Positions 39,584 to 48,886 of a DNA stretch of 64,000 nt are shown one piece after another. Both the position numbers and the translations under genes were made by a program. Under the pieces are notes generated by a model. The model was not told the DNA's origin. It made no database searches and was given only the letters and a program-made list of their open reading frames with translations. Positions within the stretch are counted from its first letter, which is position 1, and the number at the start of each line of letters is the position of its first letter. The stretch comes from Chryseobacterium sp. c4a (GTDB taxonomy: Bacteria > Bacteroidota > Bacteroidia > Flavobacteriales > Weeksellaceae). Location: positions 1 to 64,000 of the forward strand of contig NZ_WXVU01000016.1 of NCBI RefSeq assembly GCF_009900745.1. Direction: 5' to 3'.

Positions 39584-40639
39584 ATGATAACCACTGATAT
39601 ATTGATCATAGGTGCAGGGCCTACAGGACTTTTTGCAGTTTTTGAAGCTGGTCTTTTAAAAATGAAGTGCCATATTATTGATGCACTTCCACAGCCGGGA
39701 GGGCAATTGGCTGAACTTTATCCTAAGAAACCTATTTTTGATATTCCGGGGTATCCTTCAGTAAATGCTGGAGAATTGGTAGATAATTTGATGGAGCAAA
39801 TCAAGCAGTTCCAGCCTGGATTTACGTTGGGAGAAACAGCTGTTTCTTATACAAAAGTAGACGAAGAGTGGTTTGAAGTAATTACCAACAAAGGAACGGT
39901 TCACAGATGTAAAGCGATTGCTATTGCAGGTGGATTAGGAACTTTTGAACCTAGAAAACCTACTTTCGAAAATGTTGCGGAGTATGAAGAAAAAGGATTG
40001 GAATATTTCGTTAAAGAACCTGAGCACTTCAGAAATAAAAAAGTAGTGATTGCAGGAGGTGGAGATTCTGCCCTTGACTGGAGTATCTTCCTTTCCAATG
40101 TAGCAAGTGAAGTTACTTTGATTCACAGAAGAAACGAGTTCAGAGGAGCTTTAGATTCTGTAGAAAAAGTTCAGGATCTGAAAAACGAAGGGAAAATCAA
40201 ATTAATTACTCCAGCTGAAGTTACCGGCATCAGAGGTGACGGAAAAGTAGAAGCAATCACTGTACAAAAAGATGGTGAGGAAGCTTTTGAAATTGAAACT
40301 GATTATTTCATTCCATTATTCGGATTGACTCCAAAATTAGGAGAGATCGGAAACTGGGGATTAAATATTGAAAAGAATGCGATTGTGGTAAACAACGCTC
40401 TTGATTATCAAACGAACATCGATGGTATTTATGCGATCGGAGATATTAATACTTATCCTGGTAAATTGAAGTTGATTCTTTGTGGTTTCCACGAGGCTAC
40501 TTTAATGTGTCAGAGTGTTTATAACAGACTAAATCCTGGTAAAAAATTCGTATTAAAATATACTACCGTAAGTGGAGTAGACGGATTTGACGGAAGCCGT
40601 AAAGAAGCAGAGAAGGCTGTTGTGAAAAAAATTGACTAA
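39584..40639 (+). CDS. Ferredoxin/flavodoxin-NADP+ reductase (thioredoxin-reductase-like)
   Basis: 351 residues. FAD-binding start ILIIGAGPTGLFAVFEAGLL, then QPGGQLAELYPKKPIFDIPGYP. The NADPH site is VVIAGGGDSALDWSIFL. The late FAD motif is GIYAIGDINTYPGKLKLI. The active-site Cys pair of true thioredoxin reductases is missing, which is right for the YumC-type reductase. The 2Fe-2S ferredoxin gene 12 bases downstream is its likely partner. Confidence 0.93.
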   Translation: MITTDILIIGAGPTGLFAVFEAGLLKMKCHIIDALPQPGGQLAELYPKKPIFDIPGYPSVNAGELVDNLMEQIKQFQPGFTLGETAVSYTKVDEEWFEVITNKGTVHRCKAIAIAGGLGTFEPRKPTFENVAEYEEKGLEYFVKEPEHFRNKKVVIAGGGDSALDWSIFLSNVASEVTLIHRRNEFRGALDSVEKVQDLKNEGKIKLITPAEVTGIRGDGKVEAITVQKDGEEAFEIETDYFIPLFGLTPKLGEIGNWGLNIEKNAIVVNNALDYQTNIDGIYAIGDINTYPGKLKLILCGFHEATLMCQSVYNRLNPGKKFVLKYTTVSGVDGFDGSRKEAEKAVVKKID

Positions 40640-40651
40640 TTTTGCAGAATT

Positions 40652-40981
40652 ATGTCAGATATTAATATTAAAATCACCGACAGAGAAGGTGTAACCCACG
40701 ATGTTATAGCTCCTACGGATATGTCCATGAACTTAATGGAGATCATTCGTTCGTATGAATTGGCTGAAGAAGGTACTATTGGTGTATGCGGCGGAATGGC
40801 GATGTGTGCTTCATGCCAGGTATACGTAATCAATGATCCTGGTCTGGAACCAATGGGAGATGAAGAAGATGCAATGCTTGCTGAAGCTTTCCATGTGAAA
40901 GATAATAGCCGATTAGGCTGCCAGTTGCATATTGCAGATGCTATGGAGGGACTTGAAGTGGAAATTGCTCCTTATCCTTAG
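40652..40981 (+). CDS. 2Fe-2S ferredoxin (adrenodoxin type)
   Basis: 109 residues. Cluster ligands appear as GVCGGMAMCASCQVYV and, later, the fourth Cys in RLGCQLHIADAMEGL, the spacing of vertebrate/bacterial-type ferredoxins. It carries single electrons in the cytosol. Its place behind the reductase gene suggests one operon that reduces ferredoxin with NADPH. Confidence 0.94.
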   Translation: MSDINIKITDREGVTHDVIAPTDMSMNLMEIIRSYELAEEGTIGVCGGMAMCASCQVYVINDPGLEPMGDEEDAMLAEAFHVKDNSRLGCQLHIADAMEGLEVEIAPYP

Positions 40982-41005
40982 AAAATATTTTTTAATCTTA
41001 ATAAG

Positions 41006-41037
41006 AAACCCGTTCGAATTTTTCGAACGGGTTTTTG
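41006..41037. terminator. Bidirectional terminator
   Basis: aaacccgttcgaa (41006-41018) pairs with 41022-41034 perfectly, between the ferredoxin and the converging peptidase gene. Confidence 0.9.
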
Positions 41038-41058
41038 TTTTTAATGAATTATTTAATT

Positions 41059-43209
41059 TTATTTCTTAGCCGGCTGAAATTTCGGGTGTCCCACCTGCCA
41101 TAATGCAAAAGCAAAAATATCTGAATATTCTTTGAAAACTACATCCAGGTCACTTGTAAAATGACCGTTTTCGTAATTTACATACAATAAAACAGGTTTC
41201 TCAGATGCTGTATTGTTTTGTAGTACTGCTGCAAATTTTGCTGGTTCCCAAGGGGTAGTTCTGGAATCATTCATTCCGGTGCGAACAATCACTGCTGGAT
41301 ATTTTACTCCTTTTTTAACTTTGCTTTGTGCATCCATTTCGATCAGACTTTTAATATCCTCAGCATTGTTTATATTTCCTACTTCCGGAATTTGATTATC
41401 TCCATTGGCTGAGTTTTGAGAACGAAGAGCATTAGTCATTCCTACTTCAGCGATAGCAACTGCAAATAAATCCGGTCTTTCCGTAATGGCTCTTCCGATA
41501 AGAACACCTCCCATACTGACTCCGTTACCCATTAATTTTGAAGGAGAAGTGTATTTTTGGTCAACAAGATATTCTGAACAGGCAATGAAGTCTTTCCATG
41601 TATTAGGTTTTTTAGCTTTCATTCCGTCTTTATGCCAGTTTTCGCCTTTTTCTCCACCTCCTCTCACGTGAGCAATAGCAACCACTACGCCTTGCTCAAG
41701 CAGTACAGATAGTCTGTTGGAAAAGCGTGGAGTAGAAGAAATCCCGTAGCCGCCATATCCGGTGATGTAAGCAGGAGTACTGCCATCCATTTTCATGTTT
41801 TTAGGATAGATAATAGAAAGAGGAACCATAACTCCATCGTGGCTTTTTACTTCTACTTCTTTTACCTCATAGGATGCATAATAATCCGGATAATTGCTAT
41901 CTCCATTGAAATATTTACTTTTAATAACTTTCCCATCCTGAGGGGTATATTCATAGAATGTATTCGGGGTAAGCCAGTTGCTGTTATTGCACTGTAGGTG
42001 ATCGTTTTCACGGGAGTTAAGGGAGGCAGAACTATTGACTCCACCAGGCAATGGTACCTTTTTTATTGCTAACGTTTTAAGGTCAATTTGATATTTATCC
42101 TGAGTAATACCATTGTTTAAAGCATAGAATAAATAATTTTTAGAATTGTGTATTGATGTGATTACAGCATTACCCTCCGGAACGATGATTTTAGCATTAT
42201 CAAAGTCAGGGTTGGAAAGACTTGTAAGTCCTATTTTATAATTCGGTGCATTTTTGTGACTAAGAAAAAATAGCTGATCTCCTTTAACGAAGGTTTGGAC
42301 AATGTCGTCCGAAGCTTTTACAATCTGTTTCCACGTGATTTTTTTATCCTTTAGAGCAGAATAAGGAGTATAGAATTGAGGACTTTCCAATTTAACAGAG
42401 CCTATATTAAGTAAGATGTATTGATAATCGTCAGAAAACTCAACCATTGGGAATTGTTCTGTTAGCATATTAATTTCGGGATTTGCCTCCCTTGATGCCA
42501 GTACAATATCCTGATCAGGATGGGTTCCGATCTTGTGCAGCATTGCTTTCATTTCTTTCAGGAGCATATTGCTGTTGGGATCTCCGGTGCTCATCTTGGT
42601 GTAAATAATAGACTGATCATCTGGGGTAAACTCAAAGTTGAACTCACTCCAGATAGGGCTCAGTGTATCGTCAAGTATTTTTTTTGTTTGCAAGTTTAAA
42701 ATCTTAATCTCACAAATTTCACCACCGGACTGCGAAAATAGTAATGCTATTTTATGGCCTTTAGAATCTATTGAAAAATTAGTGATCTGCGCATTCTTTT
42801 TATACGTTTCGGGGTCAAATATCAATGTTTCTTTTCCTGTAGAGGCATCCCTGGTATATAGCTTGGAAAGTTTCTCGTTCTTTTTTGTTTTAAGATAGAA
42901 ATAAAAATTACCTCTTTGTTTTGCATAGCTGTAAGAATCACCACCCATTTCCTGAACCTGTTTCATACGGTTATAAAGAGTCTCACGATTAGGAATTTTA
43001 TCAATAATAGTATGGCTGTAGTCTGATTCAGCCTTAAACCATGTTTGTACTTCAGGGCTTTTCAGGTCTTCCAGCCATTGATAATTGTCTGTAATCTTTG
43101 TTCCAAAATAATCATCCGTTACAGGTTTTTCGGGAGTTTTTGGGTAATTATATTGAGCGAAACTGATCTGACTCAACAATAGACAGCCTGTTAGAAATAT
43201 ATTTTTCAT
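41059..43209 (-). CDS. Prolyl oligopeptidase (S9A)
   Basis: 716 residues with a signal peptide (MKNIFLTGCLLLSQISFAQ), so periplasmic or secreted. The N-terminal propeller starts YPKTPEKPVTDDYFGTKITD. The alpha/beta-hydrolase part has the serine in NGVSMGGVLIG (S565), Asp in GMNDSRTTPWEP (D648) and His in YENGHFTSD (H683). It cuts short peptides after proline. A promoter TACTTTTG lies on the minus strand at 43247-43254. Confidence 0.94.
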   Translation of the reverse strand: MKNIFLTGCLLLSQISFAQYNYPKTPEKPVTDDYFGTKITDNYQWLEDLKSPEVQTWFKAESDYSHTIIDKIPNRETLYNRMKQVQEMGGDSYSYAKQRGNFYFYLKTKKNEKLSKLYTRDASTGKETLIFDPETYKKNAQITNFSIDSKGHKIALLFSQSGGEICEIKILNLQTKKILDDTLSPIWSEFNFEFTPDDQSIIYTKMSTGDPNSNMLLKEMKAMLHKIGTHPDQDIVLASREANPEINMLTEQFPMVEFSDDYQYILLNIGSVKLESPQFYTPYSALKDKKITWKQIVKASDDIVQTFVKGDQLFFLSHKNAPNYKIGLTSLSNPDFDNAKIIVPEGNAVITSIHNSKNYLFYALNNGITQDKYQIDLKTLAIKKVPLPGGVNSSASLNSRENDHLQCNNSNWLTPNTFYEYTPQDGKVIKSKYFNGDSNYPDYYASYEVKEVEVKSHDGVMVPLSIIYPKNMKMDGSTPAYITGYGGYGISSTPRFSNRLSVLLEQGVVVAIAHVRGGGEKGENWHKDGMKAKKPNTWKDFIACSEYLVDQKYTSPSKLMGNGVSMGGVLIGRAITERPDLFAVAIAEVGMTNALRSQNSANGDNQIPEVGNINNAEDIKSLIEMDAQSKVKKGVKYPAVIVRTGMNDSRTTPWEPAKFAAVLQNNTASEKPVLLYVNYENGHFTSDLDVVFKEYSDIFAFALWQVGHPKFQPAKK

Positions 43210-43246
43210 GGTATTATTTCTTTTGATAGTGATAAAATTTTAATTA

Positions 43247-43254
43247 CAAAAGTA
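43247..43254 (-). promoter_or_regulatory. -7 element of the prolyl oligopeptidase promoter
   Basis: Complement of caaaagta reads TACTTTTG, matching TAnnTTTG, about 40 bases before the start. Confidence 0.5.
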
Positions 43255-43300
43255 CTAAACTATGTCTAAGAAATGGTGATAATAATATAAATAGATAAAT

Positions 43301-43337
43301 AAAAAGAAGGAATATTCTAAAAATATTCCTTCTTTTT
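43301..43337 (-). terminator. Terminator of the LOG-family gene
   Basis: aaaaagaaggaatatt (43301-43316) pairs perfectly with 43322-43337. It lies just past the stop at 43342. Confidence 0.88.
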
Positions 43338-43341
43338 ATAA

Positions 43342-43923
43342 TTAAATTTCCTCTTTAGAAATCCATTTTCCAACCGTAGGAGCCTGGTAATTTTTCATTT
43401 TTTCAAGCAAATCATCTATATGGTCACTGATGAGAAGCATATCCTGGTTTACGGCCTTTAAAAAGCCTTTATTCACCATATTCTCAACCAAATTAATAAG
43501 GTCATTGTAGAAACCGTCAATATTCAGAATACCGATGGGCTTTTTGTGAAGACCAAGCTGTGCCCAGGTAATCATTTCGAAGAATTCTTCCAAAGTTCCA
43601 TAGCCGCCGGGAAGAACGATCACGCCATCACAAAGGTCATTCATTTTCGTTTTTCTCTCATGCATGGTTTCTACGAGAACTAGCTCAGTAAGGTTTTTAT
43701 GAGCAATTTCCTTAGCTTGTAGAAAATGGGGAAGAACACCCGTTACTTTTCCATTTTCACTTAATGCCCCATTGGCTATTGTTCCCATCAAACCGGTTTC
43801 TGAACCACCATAAATAAGCTGTATATTTTGTTTTGCTAATGTCTGGCCAAGTAAAAATGCCTGTTCTTCATAAATCTTATCTGTGCCAAAACTTGAGCCG
43901 CAGAATACTGTAATACTTTTCAT
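43342..43923 (-). CDS. LOG-family protein (TIGR00730; cytokinin-type phosphoribohydrolase)
   Basis: 193 residues. Lysine-decarboxylase-like fold with the LOG signature PGGYGTLEEFFEMITWAQLG and upstream GGSETGLMGTIANGAL. Members release the base from nucleoside 5'-monophosphates. Old annotation as lysine decarboxylase is wrong for this group. Cytosolic, apparently monocistronic. Confidence 0.93.
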   Translation of the reverse strand: MKSITVFCGSSFGTDKIYEEQAFLLGQTLAKQNIQLIYGGSETGLMGTIANGALSENGKVTGVLPHFLQAKEIAHKNLTELVLVETMHERKTKMNDLCDGVIVLPGGYGTLEEFFEMITWAQLGLHKKPIGILNIDGFYNDLINLVENMVNKGFLKAVNQDMLLISDHIDDLLEKMKNYQAPTVGKWISKEEI

Positions 43924-44060
43924 ATTTAAATGTTTTTTCCCATTAAAGCTAAATAAGTTAGTGAAATATTCAGAATATATTTAAATGTTACGTTCTTTTA
44001 ATCTGTGAGCTACTAATTATTTTTAATGGGTTAATATTGGATGTAATGATGTAAATTAAA

Positions 44061-44090
44061 AATATCCAAAATCATAAGACTTTGGATATT
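44061..44090 (-). terminator. Terminator of pepD
   Basis: aatatccaaa (44061-44070) pairs with tttggatatt (44081-44090), 20 bases past the stop. Confidence 0.7.
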
Positions 44091-44111
44091 CAATATAGTT
44101 ATTTTACTATT

Positions 44112-45554
44112 TTATTTCTGAGGGATATTCGCTAAAATATCTTTCAGGAAGCTCCAGAATTTCTGAGCAGATGGAATGTTTGCTTTCTCATCAGGAGAGT
44201 GTGCTCCTCTGATGGTAGGACCAAAACTTACCATTTCCATTTCCGGATAGTTGGCACCGATAATACCGCATTCTAAACCTGCGTGACAAGCTACAACATG
44301 AGGCTTCTCATTGAACTTCTCTGTATAGATTTTTTCCATGATCTGTACGATTTCAGATCCTGGTCTTGGTTTCCATCCTGGGTAAGAACCACTGAATACG
44401 ACATTCATTCCTGCTAATTCTGCTACAGATTTCAATTGTTCTGCTGTAGAATATTTAGAAGAGTCTACAGAAGATCTTGTAAGGTTAAGGATTTTTAATT
44501 CTCCACCTTTCAATTCAACTCTTGCCACGTTGTTGGAAGCTTCTACAAGGTCAGCTACATCCGGACTCATTCTGTATACTCCGTTGTGAAGACCTTTTAA
44601 AGTAAGAATAACCTTTTTAGAATCTCCTTCTGAAATAGCTTTGTCAGAAGATGTAGAGTTTTCAATATTGATTTGAAGACCTGCTTCTACAGAGGCAAAT
44701 TCTTCTAGAATTTCTGCTTTAAGAGTAGTAGCATCCTGGATAAATTCTTGTGCATTTCTTACAGAAATAATCGCAACACCTTCTCTTGGAATGGCATTTC
44801 TTAATCCACCACCATCAATAGAGATCAATTCTACATTCTGATTTTCCAATCCTTTGTAAAGAAGTCTTCCTAAGATAATGTTGGCGTTTCCGAAACCTTT
44901 ATGGATATCCATTCCGGAGTGACCTCCCTGTAATCCTTTTACTTCAATTCTTACAACCTGCCCTTTTGGAGCTTCTGTTGCATAGTTTTGAGTGATAGTA
45001 ACATCTACACCTCCAGCACAACCTATATCAATTTCGTCATCTTCTTCCGTATCAAGGTTTAATAGGATCTCTCCTGTAAGCTGCCCTGGTTTTAAACCAA
45101 TTGCACCTGTCATTCCTGTTTCTTCATCAATAGTGAACAGAGCTTCTAAGGCAGGGTGAGGAATATCAGAACTTTCAAGGATAGACATAATCGTTGCTAC
45201 TCCTAAACCGTTATCAGCTCCTAAAGTAGTTCCTTTTGCTTTTACCCAATCTCCATCAATCTCCATTTTTATCCCTTCTGTTTCAAAATCGAAATTAACG
45301 TCATTGTTTTTCTGGCAAACCATATCCAAGTGTGACTGAAGCACAATCGATTTACGGTTTTCCATTCCTGCAGTAGCCGGTTTTTTAATAATTACGTTTC
45401 CTACTTCATCTACAGTAGTCTCTAAGCCTAGATCTTCACCAAATCCTTTGATGAAAGCAATTACTTTTTCCTCTTTTTTAGATGGTCTTGGAACTGCATT
45501 TAATTTGGAGAAGTTTTTCCAGATTATCTGCGGTTCTATATTAGATAATGCCAT
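44112..45554 (-). CDS. pepD: Aminoacyl-histidine dipeptidase (M20C)
   Basis: 480 residues, no signal peptide. Metal-site motifs are SHLDMVCQKN, LGADNGLGVATIMSI and FTIDEETGMTGAIGL; the second-half zinc ligand lies in GAHSPDEKANIP. It hydrolyses Xaa-His and related dipeptides in the cytosol. Length fits E. coli PepD. TAAATTTG at 45571-45578 (minus) is its likely -7 element. Confidence 0.94.
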   Translation of the reverse strand: MALSNIEPQIIWKNFSKLNAVPRPSKKEEKVIAFIKGFGEDLGLETTVDEVGNVIIKKPATAGMENRKSIVLQSHLDMVCQKNNDVNFDFETEGIKMEIDGDWVKAKGTTLGADNGLGVATIMSILESSDIPHPALEALFTIDEETGMTGAIGLKPGQLTGEILLNLDTEEDDEIDIGCAGGVDVTITQNYATEAPKGQVVRIEVKGLQGGHSGMDIHKGFGNANIILGRLLYKGLENQNVELISIDGGGLRNAIPREGVAIISVRNAQEFIQDATTLKAEILEEFASVEAGLQINIENSTSSDKAISEGDSKKVILTLKGLHNGVYRMSPDVADLVEASNNVARVELKGGELKILNLTRSSVDSSKYSTAEQLKSVAELAGMNVVFSGSYPGWKPRPGSEIVQIMEKIYTEKFNEKPHVVACHAGLECGIIGANYPEMEMVSFGPTIRGAHSPDEKANIPSAQKFWSFLKDILANIPQK

Positions 45555-45570
45555 TGAAATTTATTTTTCT

Positions 45571-45578
45571 CAAATTTA
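45571..45578 (-). promoter_or_regulatory. -7 element of the pepD promoter
   Basis: Complement of caaattta reads TAAATTTG, 17 bases before the start codon. The upstream promoter half would overlap the preceding gene's terminator. Confidence 0.5.
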
Positions 45579-45584
45579 CAAAAT

Positions 45585-45619
45585 AAAAAATGCTTCCGTG
45601 GAATACAGAAGCATTTTTA
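45585..45619 (-). terminator. Terminator of the lipoprotein gene
   Basis: aaaaaatgcttc (45585-45596) pairs with gaagcattttt (45608-45618), about 60 bases past the stop at 45677. Confidence 0.8.
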
Positions 45620-45676
45620 TGAGTTTAAAAAGAAGGAATAAGTAAATTTTAGAATGAACTTATTCACATTTTGTTG

Positions 45677-46168
45677 TTAACAACCACATTCTCCGTAGAT
45701 CGGTGTTGTAATTATACTGCCATCCGGTTTCTCAATAGTTAAAGTACCTTCAAAGAGTAAAGCTTCTTCACCTTTTATCTTTTTACCTTTTACAGAGATT
45801 TTGTAACCTTCATTTTCGATTTCTTTCGTCAATTCTTCATCCACTTCCATATCGCTTGAAGAGATAAGGTTCATGGCAAGTCTTTTACCATCCAGCTTCA
45901 TATAGGCTGTTTTTCCGGCATCATCTGCATAGATGTATTTTTCAGCTTCAAAATCAGACTTGTTTCTTGCGAAATAGCATGAGCATTCTTTAATTTCTTC
46001 AGGAAATGAAATGGTTTCAATCTGAATTTTTCCAGAAGGAATACTTGCCGTAGCAGAATCTTTAGTGATGCTTGAGGAATCTGTTGCAGTGTTGGCAGAA
46101 ACTGTTTCTTTGTCTTTTTTACAAGCAACTAAAAGAAGTGCAGAAAATAAAATGATTAGGTATTTCAT
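45677..46168 (-). CDS. Small lipoprotein of unknown function
   Basis: 163 residues. Signal MKYLIILFSALLLVACKKDK gives a lipid-anchored Cys. A serine/threonine-rich linker follows, then a compact domain with ECSCYFARNKSDFEAEKYIY and an unusual C-terminal CGC-type end (YGECGC). Role unknown. It starts 20 bases after the scramblase-like gene ends on the same strand. Confidence 0.75.
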   Translation of the reverse strand: MKYLIILFSALLLVACKKDKETVSANTATDSSSITKDSATASIPSGKIQIETISFPEEIKECSCYFARNKSDFEAEKYIYADDAGKTAYMKLDGKRLAMNLISSSDMEVDEELTKEIENEGYKISVKGKKIKGEEALLFEGTLTIEKPDGSIITTPIYGECGC

Positions 46169-46188
46169 GTGTTTGTGGTTTTGAAATG

Positions 46189-46794
46189 TTAGCCTCTTGC
46201 TCTTTCAAGAAGGGTCATCATTAATAGTGAAAGGATTACTAAACTTTCCTCCTCATCATCAATGTCGATCATTCTATCTAATTGGAATCTTCTTCCAAAG
46301 AACGAAGGCATTTTTTTAAGTTTGAAATATGCTTTTCCGTCAATACCGGTAACAGTATATGATGGATTCAGGAAATATCCTGTAAACATTCCGATGATAG
46401 GAAGTTCACCTACGAAGCTGTCCCACACTCTTACCCATGCACTGTCTTCCTGTATTTTGAATTTAGGCTGATCTTTAGAATCAAGGATGTCATAGCTTGC
46501 TTTCCAGATAGAACGCATTCCTTTTCTTGCTAATCTACCATAGTTTTTGTTGTCTACAATATCATTTAATGAATAAGAAGCATTAAAATCAATCCATTGA
46601 TTTGCTCGGATTCTGAAAAGTTCTTTTGATTTGCTTTCGTCATTGAAAACGATAACGTCTTCTTTTAATTTGAACATTTTCTGACGTACGTATGCTACGT
46701 AATTCCCATTTTTGTCCGTAATGTTGAAGTCACTGGCCAATGTCGAAATTTTAAACTTAAAGTCCAGTGGATAATTTAGGTTGTTGAGTACCAT
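46189..46794 (-). CDS. LURP-one/scramblase-like protein
   Basis: 201 residues, soluble beta-rich. Opening DFKFKISTLASDFNITDKNGNYVAYVRQKMFKLKEDVIVF and the later YDILDSKDQPKFKIQEDSAW fit the tubby-like fold of LURP-one-related and phospholipid-scramblase-like proteins. The C-terminal segment is hydrophobic (LVILSLLMMTLLERARG). Function in bacteria is not known. Confidence 0.75.
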   Translation of the reverse strand: MVLNNLNYPLDFKFKISTLASDFNITDKNGNYVAYVRQKMFKLKEDVIVFNDESKSKELFRIRANQWIDFNASYSLNDIVDNKNYGRLARKGMRSIWKASYDILDSKDQPKFKIQEDSAWVRVWDSFVGELPIIGMFTGYFLNPSYTVTGIDGKAYFKLKKMPSFFGRRFQLDRMIDIDDEEESLVILSLLMMTLLERARG

Positions 46795-47176
46795 GTGTTA
46801 GTTTATTTTTTTTTCATATTTAATTTAAGCCGCAAATATAACTGTTTTTTTAGAGTTACGGAGTATAACGGCCGAATTGGATTTTAAAATATCATGATGA
46901 GACATTAAGTTAGGGGAATTTAGATAATAGATGAAAAATAATAGACATGGATTGCAAAAATATCAAGGGAAGTCTTTAAAGTCTAAATGTGAATGGTGAA
47001 TTTTGCTTCGCAAGTGAATAGTGAATTGTTAAACTGTAATAACCTTAAACTTTAAATATCCAAATTAACAAGCAAAGCGAATTGACAATTGATCATTCAC
47101 TTTTCGACATTTTAAAACTCAAAAACTCCTCTTCAGGATAGATTGTTTTCCTCAAATATTGCTTATTTTTGTAGCT
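46795..47176. other. Intergenic region with a palindromic repeat element
   Basis: From about 46985 to 47105 a left arm (gtgaatggtgaattttgctt) and right arm (caagcaaagcgaattgacaa, ending gatcattcac) are inverted copies of each other. This looks like a decayed non-coding repeat, also seen near 29925 and 52978. Confidence 0.55.
47164..47171 (+). promoter_or_regulatory. -7 element of the recR promoter
   Basis: tatttttg at 47164-47171 matches TAnnTTTG but is only 5 bases before the chosen ATG, so the message may be almost leaderless. Confidence 0.45.
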
Positions 47177-47788
47177 ATGGATTACCCAAGTAAAGTGCTG
47201 GCAAAGGCAGTTGATGAAATTTCAGGGTTACCTGGTATTGGAAGAAAAACAGCTTTGAGATTAGCATTACATCTATTAAAGCAGCCCAGTTCCAGAGCGG
47301 TAAGTCTTGGAAACTCCCTGATTAATCTTGTCAACGATATAAAATACTGTAAAGAATGTCATAATTTTTCTGATTTTGACATCTGTGAAATCTGTAGCAA
47401 TGAGAAAAGAAGCGGTGAGTTGATTTGTATTGTTGAAGATGTAAGAGATGTGATTGCGATTGAGAATACAGGGAAGTATGGCGGAAAGTATCTGATTTTA
47501 GGAGGTAAAATTTCTCCAATGGAAGGAGTAGGGCCAAGCCAATTGAATATTCCAAGTATCGAGAGAAAGCTGAATGAAGGGATCGTGAAGGAATTTATTT
47601 TTGCATTGAGTGCTACCATGGAGGGAGATACAACCGCTTATTATATTTATAAAAAATTTAAAAACTTCAATGTAAATTTTTCAAGCATTGCCAGAGGAAT
47701 TTCGGTAGGAGATGAACTGGAATATGCAGATGAAATTTCACTAGGAAGATCTATTATCAACAGATTACCATACAACGAAAAGGATTAA
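47177..47788 (+). CDS. recR: Recombination protein RecR
   Basis: 203 residues from the ATG at 47177 (MDYPSKVLAKAVDEISGLPG); the ATG at 47159 overlaps the promoter. Helix-hairpin-helix ISGLPGIGRKTALRLALHLL, four-Cys zinc finger CKECHNFSDFDICEIC and a Toprim start ICIVEDVRDVIAIENTGKY are all present. RecR works with RecO/RecF to load RecA at gaps. The glycosyltransferase gene starts 1 base after its stop. Confidence 0.97.
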   Translation: MDYPSKVLAKAVDEISGLPGIGRKTALRLALHLLKQPSSRAVSLGNSLINLVNDIKYCKECHNFSDFDICEICSNEKRSGELICIVEDVRDVIAIENTGKYGGKYLILGGKISPMEGVGPSQLNIPSIERKLNEGIVKEFIFALSATMEGDTTAYYIYKKFKNFNVNFSSIARGISVGDELEYADEISLGRSIINRLPYNEKD

Positions 47789-47789
47789 T

Positions 47790-48623
47790 ATGAAGCTGTC
47801 TATTATTATTGTTAATTATAATGTTACCCAACTGCTCAGGAGCTGTCTTTTATCTATTCAGAAATATGTAAAAGAAGTGGAGTATGAGGTTATTGTAATA
47901 GACAATGCTTCTACAGACAGTTCATGGAGGGATCTTATCACTGAATTTCCTGAAGTACACTTTATCGCGTCAGAAATTAATGCTGGTTTTTCAAAGGCTA
48001 ATAATACTGCAATACAAGCTGCAAAAGGCGAATATGTATTACTTTTAAATCCTGATACGGAACTGGAGGGCTTTTATATGAAAGAATTATTAGATTTTTC
48101 AGATAATCAACCCGATTTCGGATGCCTTGGAATACGAATGCATGATGCAGACGGACATTTTTTGCCGGAAAGTAAACGTTCAGTTCCGGATATGTTCAAT
48201 TCTTTTGAAAAGCTATTTACCAATTTTAAGAAAAATAATTCGAAATCTTATTATAGGAACGATCTTGAAGAAAATGCTGTTGCTGAAGTTGAAGTGATGA
48301 CAGGAGCTTTTCTTCTGCTGAAAAAAGAAGTTTATGAAAAAGTAGGCGGATTAGATGAAGCATATTTTATGTATGGTGAAGATATTGATCTTTGTTATAC
48401 TTTAATAAGGAACGGATACAAGAATTACTATTATGGTAAGGTCTCTCTACTTCATCATAAAGGGGAAAGTACAATCAAGAATGATGTTTATCTGAACCGT
48501 TTTTATGGTGCTATGCAGATCTTTATTGACAAATATTATAAGGAGTCCAAACCTATGCAATATTCCTTTTTAAAAGCTGGACTGAAACTCCGTTATCAGA
48601 TTGAGAAGATTAAATTGAAATAA
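47790..48623 (+). CDS. Family 2 glycosyltransferase
   Basis: 277 residues. GT-A start LSIIIVNYNVTQLLRSCLLS, VIDNASTDSSW, and the metal/nucleotide site LLLNPDTELEGFY. It resembles the rhamnosyl/galactofuranosyl-transferase subgroup that adds sugars to envelope polysaccharide (EDIDLCYTLIRNGYKNYYYG is the acceptor-side motif). No transmembrane helix. Cotranscribed with recR by spacing. Confidence 0.92.
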   Translation: MKLSIIIVNYNVTQLLRSCLLSIQKYVKEVEYEVIVIDNASTDSSWRDLITEFPEVHFIASEINAGFSKANNTAIQAAKGEYVLLLNPDTELEGFYMKELLDFSDNQPDFGCLGIRMHDADGHFLPESKRSVPDMFNSFEKLFTNFKKNNSKSYYRNDLEENAVAEVEVMTGAFLLLKKEVYEKVGGLDEAYFMYGEDIDLCYTLIRNGYKNYYYGKVSLLHHKGESTIKNDVYLNRFYGAMQIFIDKYYKESKPMQYSFLKAGLKLRYQIEKIKLK

Positions 48624-48835
48624 GCAGACTGGAAGCTGAAAGAGGGAAGCAGGAGAACATGTCTGAAGTATTGATCAGGTGCTTTGTAATTTCTAGATAC
48701 GATTCTACAATCTTTAAGGTTTCCGCTTATAGTGAAAGTGGAACGAAAAATCTGAATGATGGATAAGATTCCTTCTTCATCGAAATGATAGTGAGCATAA
48801 TCTCATCAATTAAATATTGAAAATATAGGACAATA

Positions 48836-48866
48836 AAAAAAGCAACTCGATGGGAGTTGCTTTTTA
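48836..48866 (-). terminator. secG terminator
   Basis: gcaactc (48842-48848) pairs with gagttgc (48854-48860) between A and T runs, 20 bases past the stop. Confidence 0.8.
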
Positions 48867-48886
48867 TATGTAGAAAAATAATCTTC

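Noticed and set aside
43342..43923. Lysine decarboxylase annotation
   Set aside because: The PGGxGTxxE motif marks the LOG phosphoribohydrolase family; the decarboxylase label is a historical misnomer.
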